Source: Oceanobacillus rekensis
GTDB taxonomy: Bacteria; Bacillota; Bacilli; Bacillales; Amphibacillaceae
Direction of reading: 5' to 3'
Length of the DNA stretch: 64,000 bases
NCBI RefSeq assembly: GCF_002153375.1
Contig: NZ_MTBQ01000002.1
Location: 250,223-314,222 of the forward strand
Shown here piece after piece: positions 35,712 through 43,697 of this stretch; position 1 is the first letter of the stretch; every line of letters starts with the position of its first letter. A program made the translations under genes and the position numbers. The notes below the pieces were generated by a model, which was not told the DNA's origin, searched no databases, and saw only the letters and a list, made by a program, of their open reading frames with translations.

Positions 35712-36458
35712 ATGAGAAGGTGTCGACTGTGGTTAACAAAAGAGGAGATTAAACCAGAACTTTTACACGGTAATACAGTAGTTGTGATTGATGTTCTGCT
35801 AGCAACTACAACACTTCTTACAATTATGGAAAGAGGTGCAAAAAGAGTCTTCCCAGTTGAAAATAAGGAGGATGCAGTAAATTTACAAGCTAAATTAGGA
35901 GATATGGCCATTACTGGTGGGGAACAAAGGGGAAGAAAAATAGACGGGTTTTCTCTTGGTCATTTGCCAAAAGATTTTCCTCCAGAAGTAGTAGCGAATA
36001 AAGATGTCATTTTCTTATCAACAAATGGCACACGAGCAATTTGTAGATCTGCTAATGCTAATACAGTATTACTAGCTAATCTAAGGAATGCCCCTACTGT
36101 GGCGAAATATTTGAACACGATACAGGATGAAGATATATATATTGTGTGCTCTGGTGCTGGGGGCCATTTTTCACTTGAAGATTTTCTGTGTGCGAGCATC
36201 ATTATATCTCAACTTAACCTAGACAATGTCAAGTATAACGATGCTGTACAATTATCTTTACAGCAGAAATTTAATAGTAAGAATAAGGTTAAAAGTATTT
36301 TAGAAAAAACTAGAGTTGGTCGTTCTAGTATTAAAAAGGGAATGCAAGATTTAATTGATTTTACTGGAGACGTTGGTGCATCTGAATTACTAGTTCACGT
36401 GAAAGATGGAGAGTTAAAGGAGCTAAATAGTAGTTTATTAAATAGTATGACTAAATAA
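35712..36458 (+). CDS. ComB-like 2-phosphosulfolactate phosphatase family protein
   Basis: 248 residues with an AAGGAGG site. TVVVIDVLLATTTL (about 22-35), ITGGEQRGRKIDGFSLGHLP and FLSTNGTRAI (about 100-109) match the ComB family, whose known members remove phosphate from 2-phosphosulfolactate in coenzyme M or spore sulfolactate synthesis. No ComA or ComC partner is here. It lies between TctC and an acyl-CoA ligase, so a different phosphorylated acid or a sulfonate substrate is possible. Family assignment good, reaction uncertain. Ligase follows at 18 bases. Confidence 0.82.
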   Translation: MRRCRLWLTKEEIKPELLHGNTVVVIDVLLATTTLLTIMERGAKRVFPVENKEDAVNLQAKLGDMAITGGEQRGRKIDGFSLGHLPKDFPPEVVANKDVIFLSTNGTRAICRSANANTVLLANLRNAPTVAKYLNTIQDEDIYIVCSGAGGHFSLEDFLCASIIISQLNLDNVKYNDAVQLSLQQKFNSKNKVKSILEKTRVGRSSIKKGMQDLIDFTGDVGASELLVHVKDGELKELNSSLLNSMTK

Positions 36459-36475
36459 TACAAGGAGAGTTGTGT

Positions 36476-38140
36476 ATGTTAACTCGCCATTATGAACATT
36501 GGCCTTTTAGGCTAACCAAACAAATTGTTATTCCCGATACTACAATATATAACAACCTAGAAATCAGTGCGAAGCGGTATCCTGAGAACATTGCTATAAA
36601 TTATTATGGTAATAAACTAACGTATAAACAACTAATTAAAGAAGTTGATGCAATGGCTGGTTTCCTTCAACATGAATTAGGGGTTACAAAAGGAGATAAA
36701 GTATTATTATTAATGCAAAATTCCCCTCAATATATCATTGGATATTATGCTATCTTACGGGCTGATGCCATTGTAGTACCATTAAATCCGATGTTAAAGA
36801 CAATGGAACTTGAGTTTTATATTAAGGATGGCGATATAAAAAATGCAATTATTGGTCAAGAATTGATAGAAAATGTACATCCGTTATTGGTAGATGGTTT
36901 CCTGAAAAATATTATTATAGCTGCTTATTCGGATTACATATCGGATGAATTTCCTTTGGAGATTCCTAGGGAAGTGGCGGTTTTTAGAAAGGAATCCAAT
37001 CATTCTAATCATTATTTGTGGAATGAGTGCATCGGATTTAATTATGTACCGAATGAAACGACTTCGGGCCCTGATGATCTTGCTGTCATACCTTATACTT
37101 CTGGAACTACTGGTTTACCTAAGGGGTGTATGCATACGAATAGAACTGTTCAGGCAAATACTGCTGGTGGAGCACACTGGAATAGAACAAATGCTAGCAA
37201 TGTACAATTGGCAACCCTTCCCTTCTTCCACGTAACTGGAATGGTAGGTAGTATGCATACGCCAATATTTGCTGGAAGTACGATTGTTATCATGACGCGG
37301 TGGAATAGGGAGGTAGCTGTAGAGTTAATAAGTCGCTACAAGTGTACGAATTGGGTTGCGATTTGTACGATGGTTACAGACTTTTTAGCAAATCCAAATC
37401 TCGATAAAGAACAAATTTCTTCATTGATTAGCATAGCTGGTGGTGGGGCAACACTTCCTGAAGCAGTAGGGCAGAAACTCTATGAAATGACTGGAATAAA
37501 GTTTACGGAAGGATACGGTCTTACGGAAACCATTGCACAAACACATCAAAATCCCGGAGAAAGACCTAAGATGCAATGTTTAGGTATCCCATCATTTGGA
37601 GTAGATGCGAGAATCATTAATCCCAATACAAATCAAGAAGTTGAAGCTGGTGAAGAAGGAGAAATTATCATTAATGGACAACAAGTAATGATAGGCTACT
37701 ATAATCGTGAAGATGAAAATGAAAAGGCATTCATTTATATGGATGATAAACGTTTTCTCAGAACTGGAGATATTGGTCGCTATGATGAAGAAGGATATTT
37801 TTTTATCGTTGATCGCGTTAAAAGGATGATCAATGCCTCAGGGTTTAAAGTATGGCCGACAGAGGTAGAATCATATCTTTATAAGCACCCTGCTGTACAT
37901 CAAGCATGTGTAATTGGAGTGCCTGATACGAGAAAAGGAGAAACAATAAAGGCTTTTATCATATTAAAAGAAGAATATAAAGGGAAAATAAACGAAAAGG
38001 AAATTATTACATGGGCGAAAAAGAATATGGCAGCTTATAAGTATCCTCGCTTTGTTGAATTTAAAACAAAATTGCCAACAACGAGTAGTGGAAAGATTCT
38101 TTGGCGTAAACTCCAAGAGGAAGAACAAAAAGTGAAATAG
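36476..38140 (+). CDS. AMP-forming acyl-CoA ligase
   Basis: 554 residues from ATG 36476, 7 bases after AAGGAGA; TTG 36470 abuts the site. Motifs: PYTSGTTGLPKGCMHTNR (about 204-221), EGYGLTETIAQTHQNPGERP, RTGDIGRYDEEGYFF, VKRMINASGFKVWP and the lid Lys in TTSSGKILWRKL. Belongs to a different subgroup from the 10763/20102 ligases and is most like the one at 52806. Probably activates a distinct acid supplied by the neighbouring TTT or ABC importer. Confidence 0.93.
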   Translation: MLTRHYEHWPFRLTKQIVIPDTTIYNNLEISAKRYPENIAINYYGNKLTYKQLIKEVDAMAGFLQHELGVTKGDKVLLLMQNSPQYIIGYYAILRADAIVVPLNPMLKTMELEFYIKDGDIKNAIIGQELIENVHPLLVDGFLKNIIIAAYSDYISDEFPLEIPREVAVFRKESNHSNHYLWNECIGFNYVPNETTSGPDDLAVIPYTSGTTGLPKGCMHTNRTVQANTAGGAHWNRTNASNVQLATLPFFHVTGMVGSMHTPIFAGSTIVIMTRWNREVAVELISRYKCTNWVAICTMVTDFLANPNLDKEQISSLISIAGGGATLPEAVGQKLYEMTGIKFTEGYGLTETIAQTHQNPGERPKMQCLGIPSFGVDARIINPNTNQEVEAGEEGEIIINGQQVMIGYYNREDENEKAFIYMDDKRFLRTGDIGRYDEEGYFFIVDRVKRMINASGFKVWPTEVESYLYKHPAVHQACVIGVPDTRKGETIKAFIILKEEYKGKINEKEIITWAKKNMAAYKYPRFVEFKTKLPTTSSGKILWRKLQEEEQKVK

Positions 38141-38227
38141 AAGTTTTTTTGGTGAGAACCTGCGCCGTTAATTAACTGGAAATATATTATATTTATAATA
38201 TTTACACTATATGAAGGAGGACTTCAA

Positions 38228-39208
38228 ATGCGAAGTTGGAAAGTAACAAAATTAGGAGAACCATCAGATGTGTTGGAATTGCAAGAACACCCAAGGCCTA
38301 AAGTAGAACCAGGAAAAGTTTTAATTGAAGTAGATGCATGTTCCTTGAACTTTTTTGACATTTTACTTTGTCAAGGTAAATATCAGGAAAAGCCACCAAT
38401 CCCTTTTACACCTGGATCTGAAATATCTGGTACGATTCGAGAAGTCGGTGAAGGTTCCCAATTTAATGTAGGCCAACGGGTTATAGCTACACCAGCCAAA
38501 CCTGAAGGTGGATTGTCAGAGTGGGTAAGTGTACCGGAAGAATCTGTTTATGTTGTGACAGACTCAATGATTTCCAGTGAGGCTGCAGGGATGTTTATTA
38601 CGTATCAAACATCTTATTATGCGTTATATCATCGAGCATCTCTTAAGGAAGGAGAAGTATTGTTAGTTCATGCTGGGGCTGGTGGAGTAGGTTCAGCGGC
38701 TATTCAGCTTGGAAAAGCTAGAGGAGCAAAAGTAATCGCAACTGCAGGAGGACCAGAAAAAGTTCAAATTTGTAAAGATTTAGGTGCGAATATAGCAATT
38801 GATTATAGGGTAGAAAATTTTGTTGAAATTGTTAAGAAAGAAACAAATGGGAAAGGTGCAGACGTTATATATGACCCAGTAGGTGCAGACGTTTTTGATT
38901 TATCTCGGAAATGTATTGCCTTTGATGGGCGCTTATTAGTAGTAGGATTTGCAGGTGGACGCATACCAGAAGCACCGGTAAACCATGCACTAGTTAAGAA
39001 TTATTCCATAGTAGGGGTTCATTGGGGATTGTTTAGAAAACACTTCCCAGAAAAGGCAAGGGAGATTCACAATGATTTAATGCGCTTATATGAAGAGGGT
39101 TCAATCCGACCATTAATTTTTAAGGATTATGATTTCACTAAGGTCCCTGAAGCATTAGAAGTGCTAGGGGATAGAGGAACGTACGGAAAATTAATTGTTA
39201 AACCTTAA
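38228..39208 (+). CDS. Zinc-independent quinone oxidoreductase-like MDR protein
   Basis: 326 residues. MDR fold: GroES-like part (KVEPGKVLIEVDACSLNF, about 25-42), then the NADPH Rossmann domain with VHAGAGGVGSAAIQLGKARG (about 145-164). The structural and catalytic zinc Cys ligands of alcohol dehydrogenases are absent, so zeta-crystallin/QOR type. Reduces quinones or alpha,beta-unsaturated carbonyls; bacterial relatives near fatty-acid genes often act on enoyl compounds. GAAGGAGG site. Starts a new group before the duplicated binding-protein genes. Confidence 0.9.
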   Translation: MRSWKVTKLGEPSDVLELQEHPRPKVEPGKVLIEVDACSLNFFDILLCQGKYQEKPPIPFTPGSEISGTIREVGEGSQFNVGQRVIATPAKPEGGLSEWVSVPEESVYVVTDSMISSEAAGMFITYQTSYYALYHRASLKEGEVLLVHAGAGGVGSAAIQLGKARGAKVIATAGGPEKVQICKDLGANIAIDYRVENFVEIVKKETNGKGADVIYDPVGADVFDLSRKCIAFDGRLLVVGFAGGRIPEAPVNHALVKNYSIVGVHWGLFRKHFPEKAREIHNDLMRLYEEGSIRPLIFKDYDFTKVPEALEVLGDRGTYGKLIVKP

Positions 39209-39276
39209 CTTGGAAATCACACACACTAATTAGCTAAATGTGGACACCTTAATCTAAGTATAAAGGGGTGCTAGTG

Positions 39277-40780
39277 ATGACTAAATTCAAGAAGATTCTA
39301 TTTGTAAAATTACTGCTTTTACTGGGATTAGCAGTTATTGTTGGATGTACGTCAGAATCAGGTTCATCGGAGGAAAGTCAATCGGGGAAAACTACGGATA
39401 CCAATGATGGTACACCACAAAAGGGTGGAGAAGCTGTTGTTACCTATGTAGCAGATGTTAGTAGTTATGATCCTATTAAAAGTACGACTGGTATTGACCA
39501 AGCATTATTATGGCCTCGGTATATGAGACATTAATTGCATTCACACCTGAACTAGAATTAAAGCCAGGCCTTGCTGAAACTTGGGAAACACCAGATGATA
39601 CAACAATCATATTAAACTTAAGAGAGGGCGTTACGTTTCATTTCATGATGGTACACCGCTTGATGCGGAAGCAGTTAAATTTAACCTCGATCGGGTGAAT
39701 TCAGATGAATCTGTGTTAACGACATTAGGTAATGTTGACAATGTGGAGGTTGTAGATACGTATACGGTAAAGATAAATTTAAAGGAACCGGATGCATCTA
39801 TTTTGGCAGCATTATCTGATCGGGAAGGAATGATCGTTTCACCTACAGCCATCGAGAAATACGGGGAAGATTATGCTCAGAATCCTGTGGGAGCAGGGCT
39901 GTATAAAATGGTTGAGAGAATACCAAATGGTGAAATTGTCTTCGAAGCATTTGAAGACTATTGGCAAGATGGGAAGCCTTATCTTGATAAAATGACTGTA
40001 AAAATTATGGCTGATGAAAATACAAGAGTAAATTCGCTTAAATCTGGAGAAATCGATTTAGCTTACTTACTTTCGGTTGGAGCTACCCAAAGCTTTGAAA
40101 GTGATTCTAATTTTGTCAAAACAGAAATAATGCCATTAAGGCATAGGCAATTATTTGTGAATACATCAATGGCTCCACTGGATAATAAAGCAGTGAGATT
40201 AGCGATTTTGCATGCTATTGATCGTGAGGCACTTATCCAAGCGCTTAACTTTGGTGAAGGTGAGCCTGCTAATCAGTCTTTTCCAAAGGATTACTGGGCA
40301 GCCGATGAAAACATAGAAATCGAGTATGATCCAGAAAAGTCGAAAAAATTACTACAAGAGGCAGGGCTTGAAAATGTTTCATTTACTATGAACATTCAGG
40401 CAAACCCTTTCATGAGTAAGTTAGCAGATGCAATAAAGGAACAGTTAAGTAATGTTGGTATTGAATTGAAAATTACCCCTATAGAGATTGTCGCCGGAGA
40501 TGCAAGTTATTTTTCAGAGAAAAAAGTACCTGCACATTTAACTTCTTATACAGGTCGAGCTGATCCACATCAGGCTGTTAAACTTTTATATTCAAGTGAA
40601 AGTTTTCATAATGCTGGAAGTTATTCTACTCTTGAAATTGAAGCACTAATTTTGGAAGCAGCAATCGTTATTCCAGTCATTTTTGAGCCACATCTATCAG
40701 CGAACAGCAGTAGATTAAAGGGGTATGAGCCTAATTTAATAGGAAAAGCGTTCTTTAATGATATTTGGATAGATCAGTAA
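39277..40780 (+). pseudogene. Family 5 ABC solute-binding lipoprotein, broken copy
   Basis: Starts normally at ATG 39277 with lipobox VIVGC (Cys24), and matches the intact gene at 41091 closely. Three lesions are visible. Two extra bases near 39513 (CCTCGGTAT against CCAGTAT) shift the frame. A tandem TTTCA duplication at 39636-39645 shifts it again. Near 40650 an in-frame deletion removes about 24 residues (between LILEA and AIVIP) that the intact copy has. The last part, 39695-40780, is still a long open frame. Clearly a recent pseudogene from a tandem duplication. Confidence 0.92.
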
Positions 40781-40816
40781 TATTTTTTAGCGTTATTAAA
40801 GATATGAGACGATTGT

Positions 40817-41062
40817 ATACATTTACCAAGATGCAGTAGCGATAGTCACAGGTGGTAGATTAACAACTTTGCGTTTTGCAGAAAAAGCTTCTCTATCAGG
40901 GTTGCAGTTCTTGATAGAGAAGCAGGTGTAAAAAAAGTAAATGTATTAAAAAAGAATGTATAAATGCAGAATATGCAATTACTGATATGACAAATCCAAA
41001 GGAAGTAGAAAATAGGCTTACAAAGACAATGGCTATATCATTAATAAGCTCCATATTTAATT
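40817..41062 (+). pseudogene. Remnant of SDR gene, duplicate of the SDR at 42697
   Basis: The gap between the two binding-protein genes holds the first third of an SDR gene. GATTGTATAC aligns with GGTTGTATGC so the ATG has become ATA (40817). Fragments read AIVTGG, TLRFAEKA, GVKKVNVLKK, AEYAITDMTNPKEVEN, against SIVTGGGG, ALRFAEEGA, CVKTVNMIKE, AEYVITDMTNPREVEN in the intact gene. Several indels disrupt the frame, and the remaining two thirds are gone. Together with the broken lipoprotein it shows that a binding-protein/SDR unit was duplicated in tandem and one copy is decaying. Confidence 0.85.
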
Positions 41063-41090
41063 TTAAAAAAGTATGAAAGGGGTGTTAGTA

Positions 41091-42659
41091 ATGGTTAAGT
41101 TCAAGAAAATTACTTTTGTAAACTTAGTGCTTTTATTGGTTTTAACTGTTATTGTTGGATGTTCGTCGGAATCGGGTTCATCAGAAGAAAGTCAAGCGGA
41201 GAATACAACTGATACTAATGATGGTACACCGAAGCAAGGTGGTGAAGCGACTGTTACCTTTCTTGCCGATGTTAGTAGTTATGATCCAATTCTAAGTACT
41301 ACTGGTACTGATCAGTCTTTGTTATGGCCAGTATATGAGACACTAATTGGATTTACCCCCGAACTAGAACTAAAGCCAGGGCTTGCTGAATCTTGGGAAA
41401 CACCAGATGACACCACAATCATTTTACATTTAAGGGAAGGTGTTACGTTTCATGATGGTACACCACTAGATGCAGATGCAGTTAAATTTAATCTTGATCG
41501 GGTAAATTCAGATGATTCCCTATTAACTACGTTAGTTAATGTTGAGAATGTCGAAGTTGTAGATACGTATACAGTCAAATTGCAATTAAGTGAACCTGAT
41601 GCATCTATTTTGTCAGCATTATCTGATCGTGAAGGAATGATCGTTTCACCGACTGCGATTGAGGAAAACGGCGAAGATTACGCTCAGAACCCTGTGGGTG
41701 CAGGACCGTATAAAATGGTTGAAAGAGTGCCGAATGGTGAAATTGTATTCGAAGCATTTGAAGACTATTGGCAAGAGGGTAAGCCTTATCTTGATAAGTT
41801 GACTGTAAAAATCATGGCAGATGAAAATACGAGAATTAATGCTCTTAAATCAGGAGAAGCCGATTTAGCTTATCATCTTTCAGTTGCATCTAGTCAAAGT
41901 TTTAAAAATGACCCCAATTTTGTTTTAACAGATATAATGCCATTGAGACACAGGCAAATATTTTTGAATGCGTCAATGGCCCCAATCGATAATAAAGACG
42001 TAAGATTGGCAATTTTACATGCTATTGACCGTGATGCACTTATCGAAGCTATTACCTTTGGTGAAGGTGAGCCCGCTAATCAATCTTTTCCGAAAGATTA
42101 CTGGGCAGCTAATGAGAATATGAAAATTGAATATAATCCAGAAAAATCAAGAAAGTTACTAGAAGAGGCAGGAGTTGAAGATGTCTCATTTACTATGATT
42201 ACACATTCAATTCCGACTGTACTTAGGGTAGCAGATGCAGTACAGAGCCAGTTAAGTGATGTTGGTATTGAAGTGAATATTGAGCCTATGGAAATTGTCG
42301 CTGCTGATGGAAGTTATTTCGCAGATAAGGAAGCACCTGCTTACTTAACTGCATATACAGGCCGTGCTGATCCGCACCAGGCTGTTAAGATTTTATATGC
42401 AAGTGATAGTTATTACAATGTTGGCAGCCACTCTACTCCAGAAATTGAATCTCTTATTTCGGAAGCTGTCTCAATTTATAACCAAGGTGAACGCGCTAAA
42501 TTGTATAGTGAGCTTAGCAAGAAAGCTATCCTGGAAGAAGCAATCGTTATTCCGATTATTTTTGAGCCTCATCTATCAGTAAATAGTAGTAGATTAAAAG
42601 GTTACGAGCCTAATTTAATAGGTAAAGCATTCTTTAATGATATTTGGATAGAGGAGTAA
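41091..42659 (+). CDS. Family 5 ABC solute-binding lipoprotein
   Basis: 522 residues from ATG 41091 behind AAAGGGGTG; an ATG at 41073 lies before the site. Lipobox VIVGC, Cys24. SBP_bac_5 domain: GGEATVTFLADVSSYDP, LAESWETPDDTTIILHLREG (about 76-95), GVTFHDGTPLDADAVKFNLDR and NPVGAGPYKMVER. The family binds peptides, nickel, or other solutes for Opp/Dpp-type importers. No permease is adjacent; the only set is at 48936-52753, whose own binding protein is a paralogue. It may deliver an alternative ligand to that permease. Followed by an SDR. Confidence 0.93.
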   Translation: MVKFKKITFVNLVLLLVLTVIVGCSSESGSSEESQAENTTDTNDGTPKQGGEATVTFLADVSSYDPILSTTGTDQSLLWPVYETLIGFTPELELKPGLAESWETPDDTTIILHLREGVTFHDGTPLDADAVKFNLDRVNSDDSLLTTLVNVENVEVVDTYTVKLQLSEPDASILSALSDREGMIVSPTAIEENGEDYAQNPVGAGPYKMVERVPNGEIVFEAFEDYWQEGKPYLDKLTVKIMADENTRINALKSGEADLAYHLSVASSQSFKNDPNFVLTDIMPLRHRQIFLNASMAPIDNKDVRLAILHAIDRDALIEAITFGEGEPANQSFPKDYWAANENMKIEYNPEKSRKLLEEAGVEDVSFTMITHSIPTVLRVADAVQSQLSDVGIEVNIEPMEIVAADGSYFADKEAPAYLTAYTGRADPHQAVKILYASDSYYNVGSHSTPEIESLISEAVSIYNQGERAKLYSELSKKAILEEAIVIPIIFEPHLSVNSSRLKGYEPNLIGKAFFNDIWIEE

Positions 42660-42696
42660 GATTTTTTAGCGTCACTAAAAACAAGGAGATGGTTGT

Positions 42697-43443
42697 ATGC
42701 GCCTACATGATAAAGTGTCAATAGTTACAGGTGGTGGGGGAGATATAGGTAGAATAACAGCATTGCGCTTTGCAGAAGAAGGGGCTTCTATTATGGTTGC
42801 GGATATTAGTGAAGAAGCATGTGTGAAAACAGTAAATATGATTAAAGAGAATGGTGGAAAGGCAGAGTATGTAATTACTGACATGACAAATCCTCGGGAA
42901 GTTGAAAATCTGGTTCAAAAGACATTAGATTCATATAATAAAATCGATATTTTATTCAACAATGCTGGTGTTGGAAGTGGTGGAGAAAAGAAATTGCCTG
43001 ATGTATCAATGGAACAGTGGAAAAAAGTTATAGACACTAATATTACAGGTGTGTTTTTGGGAATGAAATACGCTATTCCAAAGATGGAATCTGGAAGCTC
43101 GATTATTAATACTGCCAGTATTGCAGGAATTAAAGGGCAAAAGTTAACTTCGGCTTATTCGGCCTCTAAAAGTAGTGTAATTGCACTTACTAAAGCTGTT
43201 TCCAAAGAATTCGGAAGACAAAATATTCGCGTTAATGCAATTGCGCCGGGAATTATTGATACTAGTATGGTAACTCACTGGAAGGAAACGGAAAAGTGGC
43301 CACTCTTATCCACTGCCAATTCTTTAAAAAGAATTGGAACACCAGAAGAAGTAGCCAACGCTGTTTTGTTCTTAGCTTCAGGTGAAGCCTCATTTATTAC
43401 CGGGGAAACTTTAGTTATTGATGGTGGGACATTGAATCAATAA
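42697..43443 (+). CDS. SDR-family dehydrogenase
   Basis: 248 residues. Cofactor loop TGGGGDIGRITALRFAEEGA, DMTNPREVEN, NNAGVGSGG (about 88-96), INTASIAGIKG with Ser, and YSASKSSVI with the Tyr/Lys pair. C-terminal GETLVIDGGTLNQ. NAD(P)-dependent alcohol/ketone oxidoreductase of unknown substrate. Sits 37 bases after the binding protein, and a remnant of the same pair precedes it, so the two genes have moved and duplicated together. Followed by a terminator. AAGGAGATG site. Confidence 0.92.
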   Translation: MRLHDKVSIVTGGGGDIGRITALRFAEEGASIMVADISEEACVKTVNMIKENGGKAEYVITDMTNPREVENLVQKTLDSYNKIDILFNNAGVGSGGEKKLPDVSMEQWKKVIDTNITGVFLGMKYAIPKMESGSSIINTASIAGIKGQKLTSAYSASKSSVIALTKAVSKEFGRQNIRVNAIAPGIIDTSMVTHWKETEKWPLLSTANSLKRIGTPEEVANAVLFLASGEASFITGETLVIDGGTLNQ

Positions 43444-43490
43444 TTATCTTTGATAGCTATTAAAAAGCAGAATACAAAGTGGCGATCTCC

Positions 43491-43527
43491 AAGAACTCCA
43501 TTTATCTTAAGGAGTTCTTTCTTTTTC
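43491..43527 (+). terminator. Rho-independent terminator
   Basis: AAGAACTCC (43491-43499), 11-base loop, GGAGTTCTT (43511-43519), then TCTTTTTC. Ends the binding-protein/SDR transcript ahead of the second regulator. Confidence 0.85.
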
Positions 43528-43665
43528 ATCATATAGAGTATTTTGATGCAAATAGGAATCGAAGGTAAAGAATATATAGAAAAATCAGTATATTTTTAAA
43601 TTTAAGTGTTTTCAAACATCAAAAAATAGTATATAATAAAAAACAAGTATTCAACATTAGATTAA

Positions 43666-43679
43666 TGAAAGCGCTTTAA
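43666..43679 (+). promoter_or_regulatory. Near-consensus cre box
   Basis: TGAAAGCGCTTTAA differs from the CcpA consensus at one fixed position (A for C near the right end). It lies 19 bases before the TTG start of the regulator at 43698, downstream of a TATAAT-like AT-rich stretch (43631-43640). A roadblock-type position is plausible. Confidence 0.45.
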
Positions 43680-43697
43680 TGAGGTGGTGATAGAAAA

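Noticed and set aside
36945-37235. Alternative-frame open reading frame inside the ligase
   Set aside because: Completely within a conserved gene, no ribosome site and no recognisable domain.
38148-38166. TTGGTGAG-like and CTGCG elements as a sigma-54 promoter
   Set aside because: GG to GC spacing is 11 instead of 12 and both elements are poor matches.
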